NCBI GenBank assembly: GCA_017311315.1 | Contig: CM029620.1 | Location: 6,445,126 to 6,509,125, forward strand | Length of the DNA stretch: 64,000 nt | Direction of reading: 5' to 3' | From: Dendrocalamus latiflorus | Lineage: Eukaryota; Streptophyta; Magnoliopsida; Poales; Poaceae | Made by a program: the position numbers and the translations under genes | Part shown: one piece after another, positions 24,567 to 36,805 of the stretch | Layout of the letters: each line of letters opens with the position of its first letter | Numbering within the stretch: position 1 is the first letter of the stretch | The notes under the pieces: model-generated | The model's database searches: none | Told to the model about the DNA's origin: nothing | What the model saw: only the letters and a program-made list of their open reading frames with translations

Positions 24567-26824
24567 CACAGTTGTGATTATACGTGAAAAATATTGTACC
24601 TAAACAATAATAAGTGGAGGCGCCCTACATCATCATAGTTATCGATCTACCGCTGCCCTAGGATTGTACCTTATTGCGTGAAGGGCTCCAACACCGGAGG
24701 CCGGCGCCCTAGAGTGAGACGGCAATTCACGTACCTGCAGAGATCGATCAACACCGGAGGCCGGCGCCCTAGAGCGAGACCGGCAATTCACGTACCTGCA
24801 GATCGGGTCGTTCGTCGGTGTCTCTGCTTTTCTATCCGCGGTCGTGCGCACGGAGGTGATTTTCTTCAGCGTCGTCACGACTTATCAATTGGCAAATGCA
24901 TACGCACGCATGCATGATGCTTTGAGCCAAGCAAACAAATCTATCCGGTCACTTGTGAGTTGAACATGCATACATGATTTGAGTTTTTGAGGAGAGAGGA
25001 AAATATGATTAGTGCATGCAATTAGGTAAGGTTAATTGAGTTTATTTTTTACTTACGGATTTTGTTTATTGGCTTTGTTAAAAGTAATCTTGTTTTTTGT
25101 TTTCTTGCCGTATTCGAGTAAGAGTCCGAGTATACGAATACGTATACGAGTTGTATACGAGTCCACGCTGCGTCGTTTCCGTTTCCGCATGAAGAGTATG
25201 AGTCCGTATACTCAACGCCGTTTCCGTTTCCGTATACGAGTTGTATACGAGTCCACACTGCGTCGTTTCCGTTTTCTTGCCGTATTCGAGTAAGAGTCCG
25301 AGTATACGAATACGTATACGAGTACGTGAAGAGTACGAGTTGTATACTACGCATACAATGTTTCCGTGTCTTAACTTGTCTGTGGCACCTTTTGTAAGGA
25401 ACTTTGCACTTGTAGTAATATACAACATTGTTTCCGTATACAATGTTTCCGTATCCAGATATACTTGTAGTAATTATATTGGTAGCATACGGTAATATAC
25501 TTGTAGTAATTATATTTCAGATTTCTAAAGAATTATATTGGTAGTATGTCAAACATTGGTATCCAGTCCATGTTCAAGCCCGATACAATGAAGAGTTTCC
25601 GTATACAATGTTTCCGCGTGAAGAGTACGAGTTGTATACTACGCATCAAGCCCTCAAGTCCTCAACGCCGCGCCGAACTGCCGAACGCCCGAACCCGAAC
25701 ATGAACTCCCGAGCGACTCCGTCCGCGGCATCCGCCTACATCCGCCGGAATAGAATCACCTGTTGCAAGTCTGCATAAATGTTTTCCAATTGCAGGTCCG
25801 CCGGAATAGAATCACCTGTTGCCGGAATAGAATAGAACTCACAAGCTTTCTTAGATACATTCAGCTAATTTCATGCATTTTTGCATCAGTATATCTGAAC
25901 ATGAAATCCTCGCATGATTTTCAAATAGAATCACCTGTTGCAGGTCTGCATAAATGTTTTCCAATTGCTAGATACCGAACTCCACTTATCGCATCTATTC
26001 CATTCCATGCAGATTCAAATCCTCGACTGCATTGTTTTTATGTTCTGTATCAGTGCTTTTGAGATAAGCCCAGTTGCCTACAGGGTTTTTTTTGCCTTAT
26101 CAGTTGGTCTTCTCAATATGGTGGAGAAATCATAGCACATATATCCTAAAATCCATCAAATAACTTTTGTAACTTATCTCATAAGCTTGCTGTCCTTTCG
26201 AGGGGCATAGTGCTTCCTCCTAACAGTTGAGTTTTTGTTCTCTTGGATATGGACAAATGCCAATCTTAGTTTTTGTTCGTTCTTCCTACATCCTTCCGTT
26301 CTTGCCAAATTAATATCTTTCATGGGAAAGACATTCTTTCTGTCTGCATCTCCCGCTTCCTTTAAAGAGAATTTATCCCTTGGCTGATACTTTCCTGGGT
26401 TCTAGTTGCACGGTTACTTGGCTGTTGGTTCTAGTAGGTTTGTTGCAAGTCTGTCGTAGCTCGAGTTTTCAGTGATAGTATCTGAGTTTCAGTTCATTTT
26501 TTTCAGAACAATTAGTTGCAATATTTCTGTTTTGTAAGCTTTAATATATTACTCACTCAGTGATAGTGAACTTCAATTTAGAACGTGATTGAGCAATATA
26601 TCGTCTAAGATAAAAATATGACCAATTAGCATCAGTTGTCCAATATAAGTGATTGCCTTTAAATTTTTATTTGGTCGTGCGTGCATCTGCACCCACTAGA
26701 ATGTACATGCCTTCCCCCTGAGCACTGTGGAGTCTTTAAACAAAATTGTAGTGCACAATTTTTTCCTTCATGGTTTCGGTCATTATATGAGAACTAACTA
26801 TTTGAAAACTAAAATTTAAATGCA

Positions 26825-27206
26825 GGCTAACCAAGCTGCCAACGAAACAATACATGTTCCTGCTGCCCCAACCGAACGAAATGACACGACTCCACGGAGT
26901 GAAGAAACAACGCCGCAGGTAATAGCAATTGCAACATGTTTACAGGCAACATGGATCACTACACTGTATGAGCCCTGAAATGTTTTCTCGAATTTTTTGA
27001 TAAGCAGACTAACCCAGATAGCAACCTGGAAACACAACATGAAGCTAGGCGAACTGCAGAAACCAATACTCGCACCCCTAGAAGTAGTGTTCTTAACCGA
27101 ACTCTTCCCCAAAACAAAGACGGGAATGCGTCAGTGAATTATATTACTACAAAAACACTAAAGGCTGCTGTTGCTACTAAACGTGCACGCACAAGGAGTC
27201 AACAGG
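26825..27206 (+). pseudogene. Two possible exons of an unknown gene in the CACTA element
   Basis: Two blocks stay open and have GT-AG borders. The first runs from the AG before 26825 to the GTAATA after CCGCAG near 26920 and begins ANQAANETIHVPAAP. The second runs from the AG before 27007 to GTATGC after CAACAG at 27206 and ends KAAVATKRARTRSQQ. Both are polar, with many Thr, Asn, Arg. I do not recognise the protein; it may be part of a CACTA accessory gene or a captured host gene. No start or stop is visible. Confidence 0.35.
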
Positions 27207-28761
27207 TATGCATTGCAGAGGGATTTTTTTATAGCTGTAATGCCTATCTAATACAACATTTCAAATTGTTAATCAGTGCGAGTTTTTCACTATTGTATGG
27301 TATGCTTTGAATGACAAAATTCTGTGGAGAATGTCTCTTGTTAGTGCACTTCACATCATTTTGCAGTGGAGAACTGCAGATCCAAGCGCCATACTTTTGC
27401 ATACAACCATACTTTTGACCACTTTTGGATCTCCTTTGGATCGCCACTGGATCTGCAGTTCCCAGAGGATGCAAAAGTGGTATGATTTGCAAAATGATCC
27501 AGTTCTCCTCTGGATCTGCAGTTCCCAGAGGATGCAAAAGTGGTCACATGCATGTATGCAATATATCACCAGCGATCCATGTTGGAGCTAGGCCTGGAGA
27601 AAGCTTTAGATCTTATCTTGAGAGAGATGGGCATAAAAACACAGTAACTATGTGTACCCATCACAATAAGCGGTGAAACTGGAGATTAAGAAAGAAAGGA
27701 ACAGAGGGGACAGTAATGGACATTAGACAGGACAGATGTACTGGTACTGTAGACGCTTGTCCTTGTAGCTCATTAAGCTGGACAGTAACTATTGCATATA
27801 TAGGCTTTCTTATTAGCAGTATGGACATATATATATGATCTTTTAGCAAGTTGCAAGTTGCACACATATTAAGAAATCACACAAGATTACCAATCCACCC
27901 TCATTTAATCAGCCTAGTATGCCATGGAAGCATTACTAGTCTAATCCATCCATCCATGGTTCCTTCCGTCGATCCCGCAGGAATTCCCAAGTTTCGGGTG
28001 TATCCAGTCCATGTTCAAGTACGCATTGTATTTGGATGTGTCTAATCTGTTACCCTCAACTAGCAGTACTAACAGCAGCAAGTTTATTTCAGAAATTTGT
28101 ATGCGAAAAGGGCCACCTTTTGCTGGCTTTGATTGTTCTGACTTCCGAATGGGATCTTCATGTAATGCATCTCCTGGAATGTGCTGTTCTTGTTAGGATT
28201 CAGAATGTGCTTAGGCATCGTTTTCTTCTTAAGTACCCAGGATGCATGCTTTTTGATTATTTTATTGCTGGGTTTGTTCATTTGTAATATTAGATTGCTG
28301 AAGCATATCTTTCCTGGATTAGGGTGTCAGGTCTCATTGATCATATCCCCAAGCTTTGATGATAAAATTTAATATAACACAATGCAGTGTTTCGTGGGTA
28401 TTTAACAAATGTTGAAGAATGTCATGTATTATTTGGCTCTAGCCTCTTTTCATGCTTAGATCATTTGATGTAAACATGTCGGTTCACTAATTTGTTTCTG
28501 TGTCAAGTTGTCAATGCCCTTTTCTTCTTTTCGAAGTCATGCAAAAGTAATTTCAGTTATTTCCCCTTGTATCTTGATTATCCCCCGACAACATTGGTAT
28601 CTATATTTCAGATTTGACATACAATGCTTTTTGTTTCCGCGTAATTTCAGTTGTTTGACATACTACAAATATAATTCTTGTATCTTGAACATGGATTGGA
28701 AAGTTCCAATGTTATACATTGGTATCTATATTTCGGATTTGACATACAATTATATTACTAC

Positions 28762-29297
28762 ACTTGTCTGTGGCACCTTTTGTAAGGAACTTTGCACTTG
28801 TAGTTATGCTCTGTTTCTTAAGTACGTAGCTTTGTTTGGATCTTTAAAGGTCATCCTGCAATGATCTTGTCAAGCACTGTGTTTCTAACATGTCTATATC
28901 TCTAGACAGTTGCATTGATGCAGTAATGAACATATGTATTCATGTTATGAAAATTTATTCCATTTACAATGTGTTACTGTGTTCGGCAATTCTGGTTTGT
29001 ACACTATGGAATGTTGGTATACTTGTGGCATGCAGTCAAATAAAATCATTTTGGTTTTTTTATGAGTGAGGTGTCTTAACTTGTCTGTGGCACCTTTTGT
29101 AAGGAACTTTGCACTTGTAGTTATGCTCTGTTTCTTAAGTACGTAGCTTTGTTTGGATCTTTAAAGGTCATCCTGCAATGATCTTGTCAAGCACTGTGTT
29201 TCTAACATGTCTATATCTCTAGACAGTTGCATTGATGCAGTAATGAACATATGTATTCATGTTATGAAAATTTATTCCATTTACAATGTGTTACTGT
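28762..29297. repeat. 219-bp exact direct repeat inside the CACTA element
   Basis: Positions 28762-28980 and 29079-29297 are the same sequence, starting ACTTGTCTGTGGCACC and ending TGTGTTACTGT. A shorter piece of it also occurs near 25377-25420. The second copy, with its upstream 95 bases, is about 97% alike in reverse orientation to 44471-44687 in the Helitron, where it lies just upstream of a PP1 exon. The repeat is therefore probably PP1 intron sequence. Confidence 0.75.
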
Positions 29298-32200
29298 CGT
29301 GATGAGCTGAACAACTGATGCATATGCCATTTTGAATGATTTTATTCAGGAGGAAGGAATAAATTGAGTGCAGTGCTCGAGCCATAGGAAGCTAAGGTCA
29401 ATTCAAGCTATTCAGCGAGGTCAAGCCAAGCTTCAATGCAGTGATAGCTAGGAACATTTTAGTGATGCTTGTAATACAACTTCAAATTATTGTCACAAAC
29501 AAAGTTGGTTTTATTTCAGATATGTGTAGCAGCAAATTCTATTTTTGATATAATGATTTTACTACATCAGTTGATTCTTGTTGTGACAAACATTAATGGT
29601 GTTGCAATAATTCTTGTTGCTACTAAAGCAATGCGTTGCAATATACACTATTCCCTTCAACTTTTGGCGTGGCAATATATGCTATAGCAACGAAAAAACA
29701 GCGGACCAAAAGAGTCTATAGCAACAAAAGATCAAGCGTGGCATTAGAAGCTATGGCAACGAAAATATCAAGCGTGGCAATAGAGGCTGTTGCAACCATA
29801 GTATGTGCGTGGCAATTGAATCTATTACCACAAATTCTTTGCGTGGCAATATCATTATGTCCTATTACCACAAATTCTTTGCGTGGCAATAGCGCTCTGT
29901 CCTATTACCATGCATTCTTTGCGTGGCAATTGAATCTATTACCACGAAATCTTTACGTGGCAATTGAATCTATTACCACGAATTCTTTGCGTGGCAATAT
30001 AGTCTATTGCTACCACTAGTTTTCGTTGCATTTTAACTTATAACCACGAAATCGGTATGTTGCAAATGCTATCTACAGCAACGCCTCATTGCGTGGCAAT
30101 AGTTGTTTTTGCCACGCAATACATTGTTGCATAAACTATGTATTGCAATGCTTTATTGCGTTGCAATAGGTAAACGTTATTGGAACGAACCGAAATACCG
30201 TGGCCCAAACTTTAGACCACGCAACTTCTTGCCACGCCTCCCAACGAAAAATTAGCGTTGCAATAGGTGCTATTGCAACCATTTTGGGCCTATTGCAATG
30301 TTTTGGCGCCATTGCAATAGGCCCAAAAATTAGTAGTGATTTGATCAAATCCTATTCATCCCATTATCGCCAACATCTCCCAGGAATTTACATTAGTTAT
30401 CAGTGTTATAATCCAGCAATTACCTTTGCACTCCCTAATTCTCCAAAATCATTAAAATCATCTATCTAGCCTATATATTCATTTAAGCTCCACCAATTTA
30501 TTTCTCTCAGAATCCACACAATCGTTTCCTTTTTATGATCGACATGAATCCGCCAACAATTTTATGTGTCTATCATAAACAACCGTCTTCTTTACTCATG
30601 ACTCTATTTATTCCTCCTGACATTTTATTTTGTGAGAAGTATTGTCATTGTTTTTTTTAAAATACAATACATAGAAATTTTCTGAGACCTAACAGTTTGA
30701 ACAAAAACATAATGTGTAAGAGAATGCAATAATAATAGTGATGCAGATTCCATCCACCATTACATGGTCTCTGCACCACATGCTAGACCTTCAGCGTTAT
30801 AGCCGCTTACATTATCACTGGGACGACACCCAGGGCAACTCAAAACAGGGCTTTCCACTGCCCTCCACTTTTCCATTCCCACCCACAAAGGTTTTTGAAA
30901 TAGAACTGTATCTAGTTAAGTTCCCATGTCCACCCTGGACCGTGAGCACGGCTATTCGAATAGTTTTGACTCTGTAGAGTTTGCACACTTTATCCACAAG
31001 AGACAGTCCACTCGTTGCCCCACACGATTCCTTAGTCATGCGGTTGAGCAAACCATCACAGTAACCGTTCAAAGTACCTCGCCACTTCCATCATTTCACC
31101 CTATGGGTCGCTCCCACTTGCGGTGGGTCCCATACATTGTGCGGGATATTCTCCTTCTGAACGTCTAGCAGCTGGCTACCCCCTGCTAGCCCACCACAGC
31201 AGAACTTCACCCTCTGTGAGTGTCCCATTCAAGCCGTCACCCAGACAGCCGCTTGCACTACCTCACCACCTCCTCCTGTGAGGATGACTTTTAGGGTCCG
31301 GTAAATCTACTAAGCCAAGTTATACTTTACAGACTTGTGGTTGTACTATTTTACATAGGGGGTCATGACAAGATTCAGTCTTTAGTGGTATCTGGGCGGT
31401 TCTACCACAAACCACACTCTCGTGCACCCCTGCATCATACCCCCAAACCATCCGCCCAGATAGATAAGCAGTTTGAGGTTTTTGGGGAGCATAAAATAAT
31501 CACATCCAACATATATCAGTCATTACCACCATGACTCCCTAACCAAATTTGCTCATGATTAAAAGTGATAATGATGCTTGGGCATTTCAGCGCCCCTGTG
31601 TATCTATGCAGTACTAAGCATAGCGTATAATTAGGGACTTATTTTCGAAAGGTTACTATTATAATTTTGCTAGGGCAACAAGGTTCACATATTCAAATAT
31701 TCCAAAGTAGGTGTAATATTAATTAAGTTAAATAATGGACATATAACTAGAATTTTAAATTAAACATGTATTTGCATATAAAATAACAGCATGCAATTTG
31801 ATAATTTAAATCAAAGTAATTTGCAGAAAACGTAGGTTCGACATGATCAAAGTATTGAATCACCTGGTGCGGTTTACCGCGGTCTTGAGCTCACACAATG
31901 CTTTCTCTTGAGCTTCTGGTCTCTATCTTCACTTCGAGCTTAATCTCGCTGGATCCGCTGAATCTTCATGACTCCCAATTTCTAATTACGCGACAAACGA
32001 CTATATCCAAATAAAAGCAAATAACTCAAAAAATCCAAAAAATCCGAATAAACTCAATTTAGTTTTACTATGAGTTAATGGGTGTTTCGGGTGGTTTGGG
32101 GGCAAAGTTGGTGATAGGATACGATGACTCGATCTTTTTATTAATAATCCCTTTTATTATTTTTGTATTTATCAAGGAAGTTCCATGAGTTAGGTTAGAC

Positions 32201-32929
32201 CTATGAATTGGTGTGCGAGTTTACTAAGCATTATTTTGTTGAGTGTTATTGTCCAGGGCATATACCATATGCGGGGTATACAAATTTTAGCTTACCAAAT
32301 TAATACTAGAGCCCGGGTTCTCAGCATTTTATGGTGTGATATTATATGTACACTTAGTTGTTACTAGACATAATTTATTTTGGATTAGGATCCGTTTATA
32401 TGGGTACTAGCTTGTTATAGGTAATCATGCTTAACATATTTATTAAATCTAATGTCAGGATTTAATTAATGGCACCACTTCCATTTTGTCTATAGCCCAA
32501 TTATTTTTTTGGCTTAGTTTTAGTCTCAATTTAAATTTTATTCATCTATCATGGCTTGTTATACGGGTTCATGTTTTTATATAGCTATTAATTAAATCTA
32601 CAAAAGGGAATTTGTTGAAATGACAGTATGATAAATGTTTAAGCTTATATTTTAATTTCAGGCAAGGGTAATCTTTGTTTAAACTTGGACATTTTTACCA
32701 AAGGCACCTTTCTTTATCTATGCCCTTAATTAATATTTAGTCTTTTAGATTATTGTTCAAACCATATTAATTAATCATACATGAACTAACCCAAATTTGA
32801 ATATTAAATGACCTCATTTATATCCTAATTAATTTTTATTAGATTATCTGAATTATTCTCAAATTTTCATTGATTTTTATTAATTAAAATGGGTTACAAA
32901 AATGAAAAAAAAAATGTGAGGGAAAAATG

Positions 32930-33005
32930 TGTAGCCATAGGATTCGAACTCAAGACCTGCTGTATGAATCGCTTAGCACGCCGCAGCTGACCAACTGAGC
33001 ATCCA
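32930..33005 (-). other. tRNA-like motif in LTR E
   Basis: The minus strand reads TGCTCAGTTGGTCAGCTG (A-box-like) and, 38 bases later, GGTCTTGAGTTCGAATCC (B box with the invariant GTTCGAATCC core), followed within 30 bases by runs of T. The layout is that of a tRNA-type internal Pol III promoter. Full cloverleaf pairing is not evident. A near-identical B box lies at the matching place in LTR F (47765-47838). Confidence 0.5.
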
Positions 33006-34256
33006 ATCTCCTGGAATGGGACGGGAAAACATTTTAGATGAAGCAAGCGGGGAGCTGGGCTCAGAGCAGAGCATCCAGGCAGCGCTCGGTGCTAGCCTTG
33101 CCGCCGGCGGCAGAGGCAGTGGCCGGAGGTGGGAACCCCCAAAATAAAATGTTCCCACCGGGCCCTACCTGTGGGTAAAGTCCCGCCGGTCAATTTGGCC
33201 TGGGCGACACCAGCGGCTTACCTGGCGGCGGCGAGGTTGGGGGCCGACGGTGGAGATGGCGCCGGAGGGGACTGGGAGGAAGAAGGAGGGGAGAATGAGC
33301 TATAGGAAGTCGAGGGAAATCTCACCGGCGAGTGGGCAGGGCCGGAGGGGGATCGGGTTGGGCCGGCGACAGAGACCTTGGGCAGCGGTGGCTTGCGCAC
33401 GACGTCGGCAAGAAGAGGTGAGGGGAAGCCAAATTCGACGCATGGGAAAACCTCGTGGAGGCTTGGTGATGCTTCGGCCGAAGGCAATTGAGCCACGGCA
33501 CCCAGGAGGAGCGGCGGCGGAGATGGAGGCGGTAGCTGCGCACGGCGGAGGAGGAAGAGGAGGTGGGAACGAAGAAGAGATGGCGCGGGGGTTATGGGGG
33601 AAACCGGCGGCTTTTATAGTTGCAGAGGAGGGGCAGGGGAGGTGCGGTGGCGGAGGATCGGGCGGCGCGACATGGGCGCGCAAAGGCGCAGCAGGGCATG
33701 GGTGTCGGGCTAGGTGTGGCTACAGGGCGCGAGGTGACAGAGGCCGGTGGGGTTTGCGCGGCACGTTGGCGGCAGCCGGGATTCGCGTAGGCAGGGCAGC
33801 GGGATTTGGGGGCTTCACCATGCCGCTGTTCAGCGGGGTGCACGTCGGCCGCGTCGCGCGGGTTTGACCGAAGCACAGAGGAGGAAGGGAGGGGGGTCCG
33901 GCGCACGGGAAAGGAGGAAGGGAGGAGGAAGGGTCAGGGTGCCTGGGCCACATGGCAGAGAGGGGGAAAAAGAGAGAGGGGGAGAGAAAAGAAAAATAAA
34001 AGAGAAAAGGGATTGGCGCACATGGAAGAGAGAGGGGAAAAGGAAATGGAAAAGAAGAATGGAAAGGCTCAAGCATTTTTCTAAATTTTGGATTTTAATT
34101 TAAATTTTAGTTCTCATTAAGATTTGTTAGTTTTGCTTAATGTTAAGTGCAAATTTTTGGTTCAGACATTCAGATACAAAAATCTAATACGCCTATATTG
34201 TTGATTTTATTTGGTTTGCTCTTGGATGTCGACTTTGATATTACTTTGTCCGGACT

Positions 34257-34257
<1 letters not shown>

Positions 34258-34304
<47 letters not shown>
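34258..34304. repeat. (TA)n microsatellite in LTR E
   Basis: An uninterrupted run of about 22 TA units some 330 bases from the LTR end. LTR F has a CATA microsatellite at the same relative place. Confidence 0.95.
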
Positions 34305-34305
<1 letters not shown>

Positions 34306-34634
34306 AAATATTTGAATATCCATCCTTGGGTCTTGTATACTATTTGAATTTTGAAGAAGAAGCTTTTGGTTTCATTTATTGACTTTGGTTTGAATCCAAG
34401 ATTTTTGGTACTTTGATTCTTAGAGTTTTAAACTCCCTAAAATTATTTCTTATCTTTCATCATCATAATTCTTATTTATATTTGAAATTTATTCCCAGTT
34501 ATTATTTTGCTCAGCACGGAATTCGAGAAAACCCTAATAAGATTTTGAGCCAAAACTTCATATGCCAGTAAGATGCAAATAAATTTTTTAAAAATTACTC
34601 CAAATTTCAAACATCCTAATTTTGGGATGTTACA

Positions 34635-35028
34635 AACCTACCCCCCTTAAATGAATCTCGACCCCGAGATTCCGATGGAGTAGAGGGAATAGAAGTGGGT
34701 TTAAACTAGCTAGCAATGGGTTCTAGGGTCTCACTCAACGTATTGCCCCTTCTCTTGGTGTAGATGGAAGAAAGAGACTTTGCATAGAAAAGGGGTTTAC
34801 ACTTAGGGAAGGCAAAAGGGAAGAAAGAGGTATCATTCTTCCAGATAGGTCATGGACTTCCAAAGCTTGCTTTTTGACGTCGTTGTCTTCATGTTATCGT
34901 AGAATGGAGTAGTTGCATCGCCTATTAGACATATGATTGTAGAATTTCATATTGATAGGTGGGTAGCAATGGTCTGGGCCCTAGGGTAGAGGGCCTTGGG
35001 AATGCAGAGGTACTTCTAAGTGTCTAGG
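34635..35028 (-). mobile_element. Internal stub of element E with polypurine tract
   Basis: Next to the LTR the minus strand reads TTTAAGGGGGGTAGGTT, the polypurine tract that primes plus-strand DNA synthesis in Tekay elements. The minus strand before it reads GAATCTCGGGGTCGAGATT, a stem-like motif common in these elements. About 390 bases of internal sequence remain, with no coding frame I recognise. The join to element A at about 35029 has no target duplication, so a deletion removed the rest of E and about 140 bases of A. Confidence 0.75.
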
Positions 35029-35746
35029 ATAACCTCCGCGGCCATGCAGCGCTTTCTTTGGCAGAACATCATATGCCGCTTCGGAGTACCCAGGGAGCTC
35101 ACTATAGACAATGGTCTGCAATTCGACTCTGCCCCATTCAAGGTGTTCTGCGATAGTATGGGCATCACACTCAGATTCGCTTCAGTCGGGCACCCACAGT
35201 CCAACGGAGCGGTCAAGCGGGCGAATGGCGCCATCTCCACTAGAGTCATGAAGCGTCTCGTCGGGCTACCAAAGGGCAAGTGGCCAGATGAGCTCCACAT
35301 TGTACTCTGGTCCCTCTGCACAACGGTGACACGTCCGACGGGATTCATGCCATTCAAACTCCTCTTCAGTGATGAAGAAGTGACGCCCGAAGAAATTAAG
35401 GCTGGCTCGAGGAAGGTCCTCGTCCAGGCACCGGCGGAGAAGCGCCAATTGTCCTTGGATCTTCTCGATGGAGATCGAGTAAGCACCACCCAGCACGTCG
35501 CAAAGTACACGCGTCAAATGGCACGCGTCGCAAAGTACCCATATACTCACGGGAGTTCCAGCCAGGAGATCTCGTCCTCAAAATGGCACTCCATGCGGAG
35601 ACTGTCGCCAAGTTGGAGTCCAAGTGGGAGGGGCCATACATCGTCGCTGCAGCTCTGTAGCGGGGAGCTTATCACCTCGCAATGCTAGAAGGGCAGACAC
35701 TTCACCACACATGGAATGCAGACATGCTGCGGCGATACTATGTCTA
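35029..35746 (+). pseudogene. Element A integrase core, catalytic Glu changed to Lys
   Basis: Reads AAMQRFLWQNIICRFGVPRE, then TIDNGLQFD with the second catalytic Asp, then HPQSNGAVKRANG. In element C the last block is GAVERANG, with the Glu of the DD35E triad. Here the codon at 35215-35217 is AAG, Lys, which would abolish strand transfer. The C-terminal part follows with LVQAPAEKRQLSLDLLDGD and KWEGPYIV-like residues in shifted frames, and ends near GRRRYYV at 35746. It is the natural continuation of the zinc module at 22431-22816. Confidence 0.85.
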
Positions 35747-35879
35747 GGGCCGAAGGGAAGCCTGTAGCAAGGTCAGTACCCTGCCGGTTGTAACATGTTT
35801 GCCCGCACAAACCGGAGATTAATAAAGCCATCCGTCTGCAAAATTGTCTCATTCTGCGCAAAGACGCGCGGAGGTGTGC

Positions 35880-36790
35880 CTCCGCGTGCACTCTCCAGAA
35901 TATAAAAAAGACACGTGGATGCTGTCCCTACGCGCACTCTCTGAAGTATAAAAAGGCGCGTGGATGTTGTCCCTACGCACACTCTCCGGAGTATAAAAAG
36001 ATGCGTGGATGTTGTCCCTACGCGCACTCTTTGGAGTATAAAAAGACGTGTGGATGTTGTCCCTACGCGCACTCTCTGGAGTATAAAAAAGACGCGTGGA
36101 TGTTGTCCCTACGCGCACTCTCCGGAGTATAAAAAAGACATGTGGATGTTGTCCCTACGCGCACTCTCCGGAGTATAAAAAAGACGCGTGGATGTTGTCC
36201 CTACGCGTACTCTCCGAAGTATAAAAAAGACGCGTGGATGTTGTCCCTACGCGCACTCTCCGGAGTATAAAAAAGACAGGTGGATGTTGTCCCTAAACGC
36301 ACTCTTCGAAGTATAAAAAGATGCGTGGATGTTTTCCCTACGCACACTCTCCGGAGTATAAAAAAGACGCGTGGATGTTGTCCCTACGCGCACTCTCTGG
36401 AGTATAAAAAGGACGTGTGGATGTTGTCCCTACGTGCACTCTCCGGAGTATAAAAAGACGCGTGGATGTTGTCCCTACGCGCACTCTCTGGAGTATAAAA
36501 AAGACGTGTGGATGTTGTCCCTACGCGCACTCTCCGGAGTATAAATAAGACATGCGGATGTTGTCCCTGCGTGCACTCTACGGAGTATAAATAAGACGTG
36601 CGAATGTTGTCCCTGCACGCACTCCACGGAGTATAAATAAGACGTGCAGATTTTGTCCCTACACGCACTCCATAGAGTATAAATAAAACGTGCGGATGTT
36701 GTCCCTGCACGCACTCTACGGTGTATAAATAAGACGCGCGGATGTTGTCCCCATGCGCACTCTGCGGAGTGTAAATAAGACACGCAGAGG
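35880..36790. repeat. 46-bp tandem array of element A, about 20 units
   Basis: Each unit reads roughly GTGGATGTTGTCCCTACGCG followed by CACTCTCCGGAGTATAAAAA and a short GAC linker. Every unit holds the near-palindrome ACTCTCCGGAGT and an AT-rich TATAAAA box. Units near the right end (36540-36790) have TATAAATAAGAC and are closer to those of element C. Tandem repeats between pol and the 3' LTR are known in Tat-lineage elements. No coding role. Confidence 0.9.
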
Positions 36791-36805
36791 CTTGTCTTCG
36801 CGCGC

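Larger units (their letters stand above)
23944..30338. mobile_element. CACTA DNA transposon inside LTR E, TSD ATT
   Basis: The left end is CACTACTAGATTTTCGGCC and the right end, reverse-complemented, CACTACTAATTTTTGGGCC. A 3-base duplication ATT flanks it (23941-23943 and 30339-30341). The subterminal regions (23960-24440 and 29620-30320) are full of short motifs such as TTGCAACG and GTGGCAATAG in both orientations, the expected transposase-binding repeats. Length 6395 bases. No transposase domain is visible, so it is probably non-autonomous. The interior holds small tandem duplications (24690-24800, 25085-25340, 25745-25970, 27440-27545), two possible exons and a 219-bp direct repeat. Confidence 0.93.
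22817..34634 (-). mobile_element. 3' LTR of long-LTR Tekay-type element E, split by a CACTA element
   Basis: Same family and orientation as LTR D. On the minus strand it begins TGTAACATCCC at 34634 and ends GGTCCTAACA at 22817. Without the CACTA insertion (23944-30338 and one TSD copy) it is about 5.4 kb. It keeps the CTGTCTAAGACTCCAAACAG sub-repeats (23380-23560) and has a minus-strand TATA box CTATAAAAG at 33611-33619 ahead of a GC-rich part. A polypurine tract lies right next to its high-coordinate end, so it is a 3' LTR, not a solo LTR. The 5' LTR and most of the internal region are gone. Confidence 0.85.

Noticed and set aside
25036..25495. Open frames rich in Arg/Tyr/Thr on both strands of the CACTA element
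   Set aside because: They follow a tandem duplication of GTATACGAG-type words and are not gene-like.
33218..34103. Long open frames in LTR E (up to 205 codons)
   Set aside because: Same composition effect as in D; Pro/Arg/Gly-rich in every frame.
35880..36790. CRISPR-like appearance: regular repeat units
   Set aside because: Units are contiguous 46-bp tandem copies with no unique spacers, inside a plant retrotransposon; it is a minisatellite.
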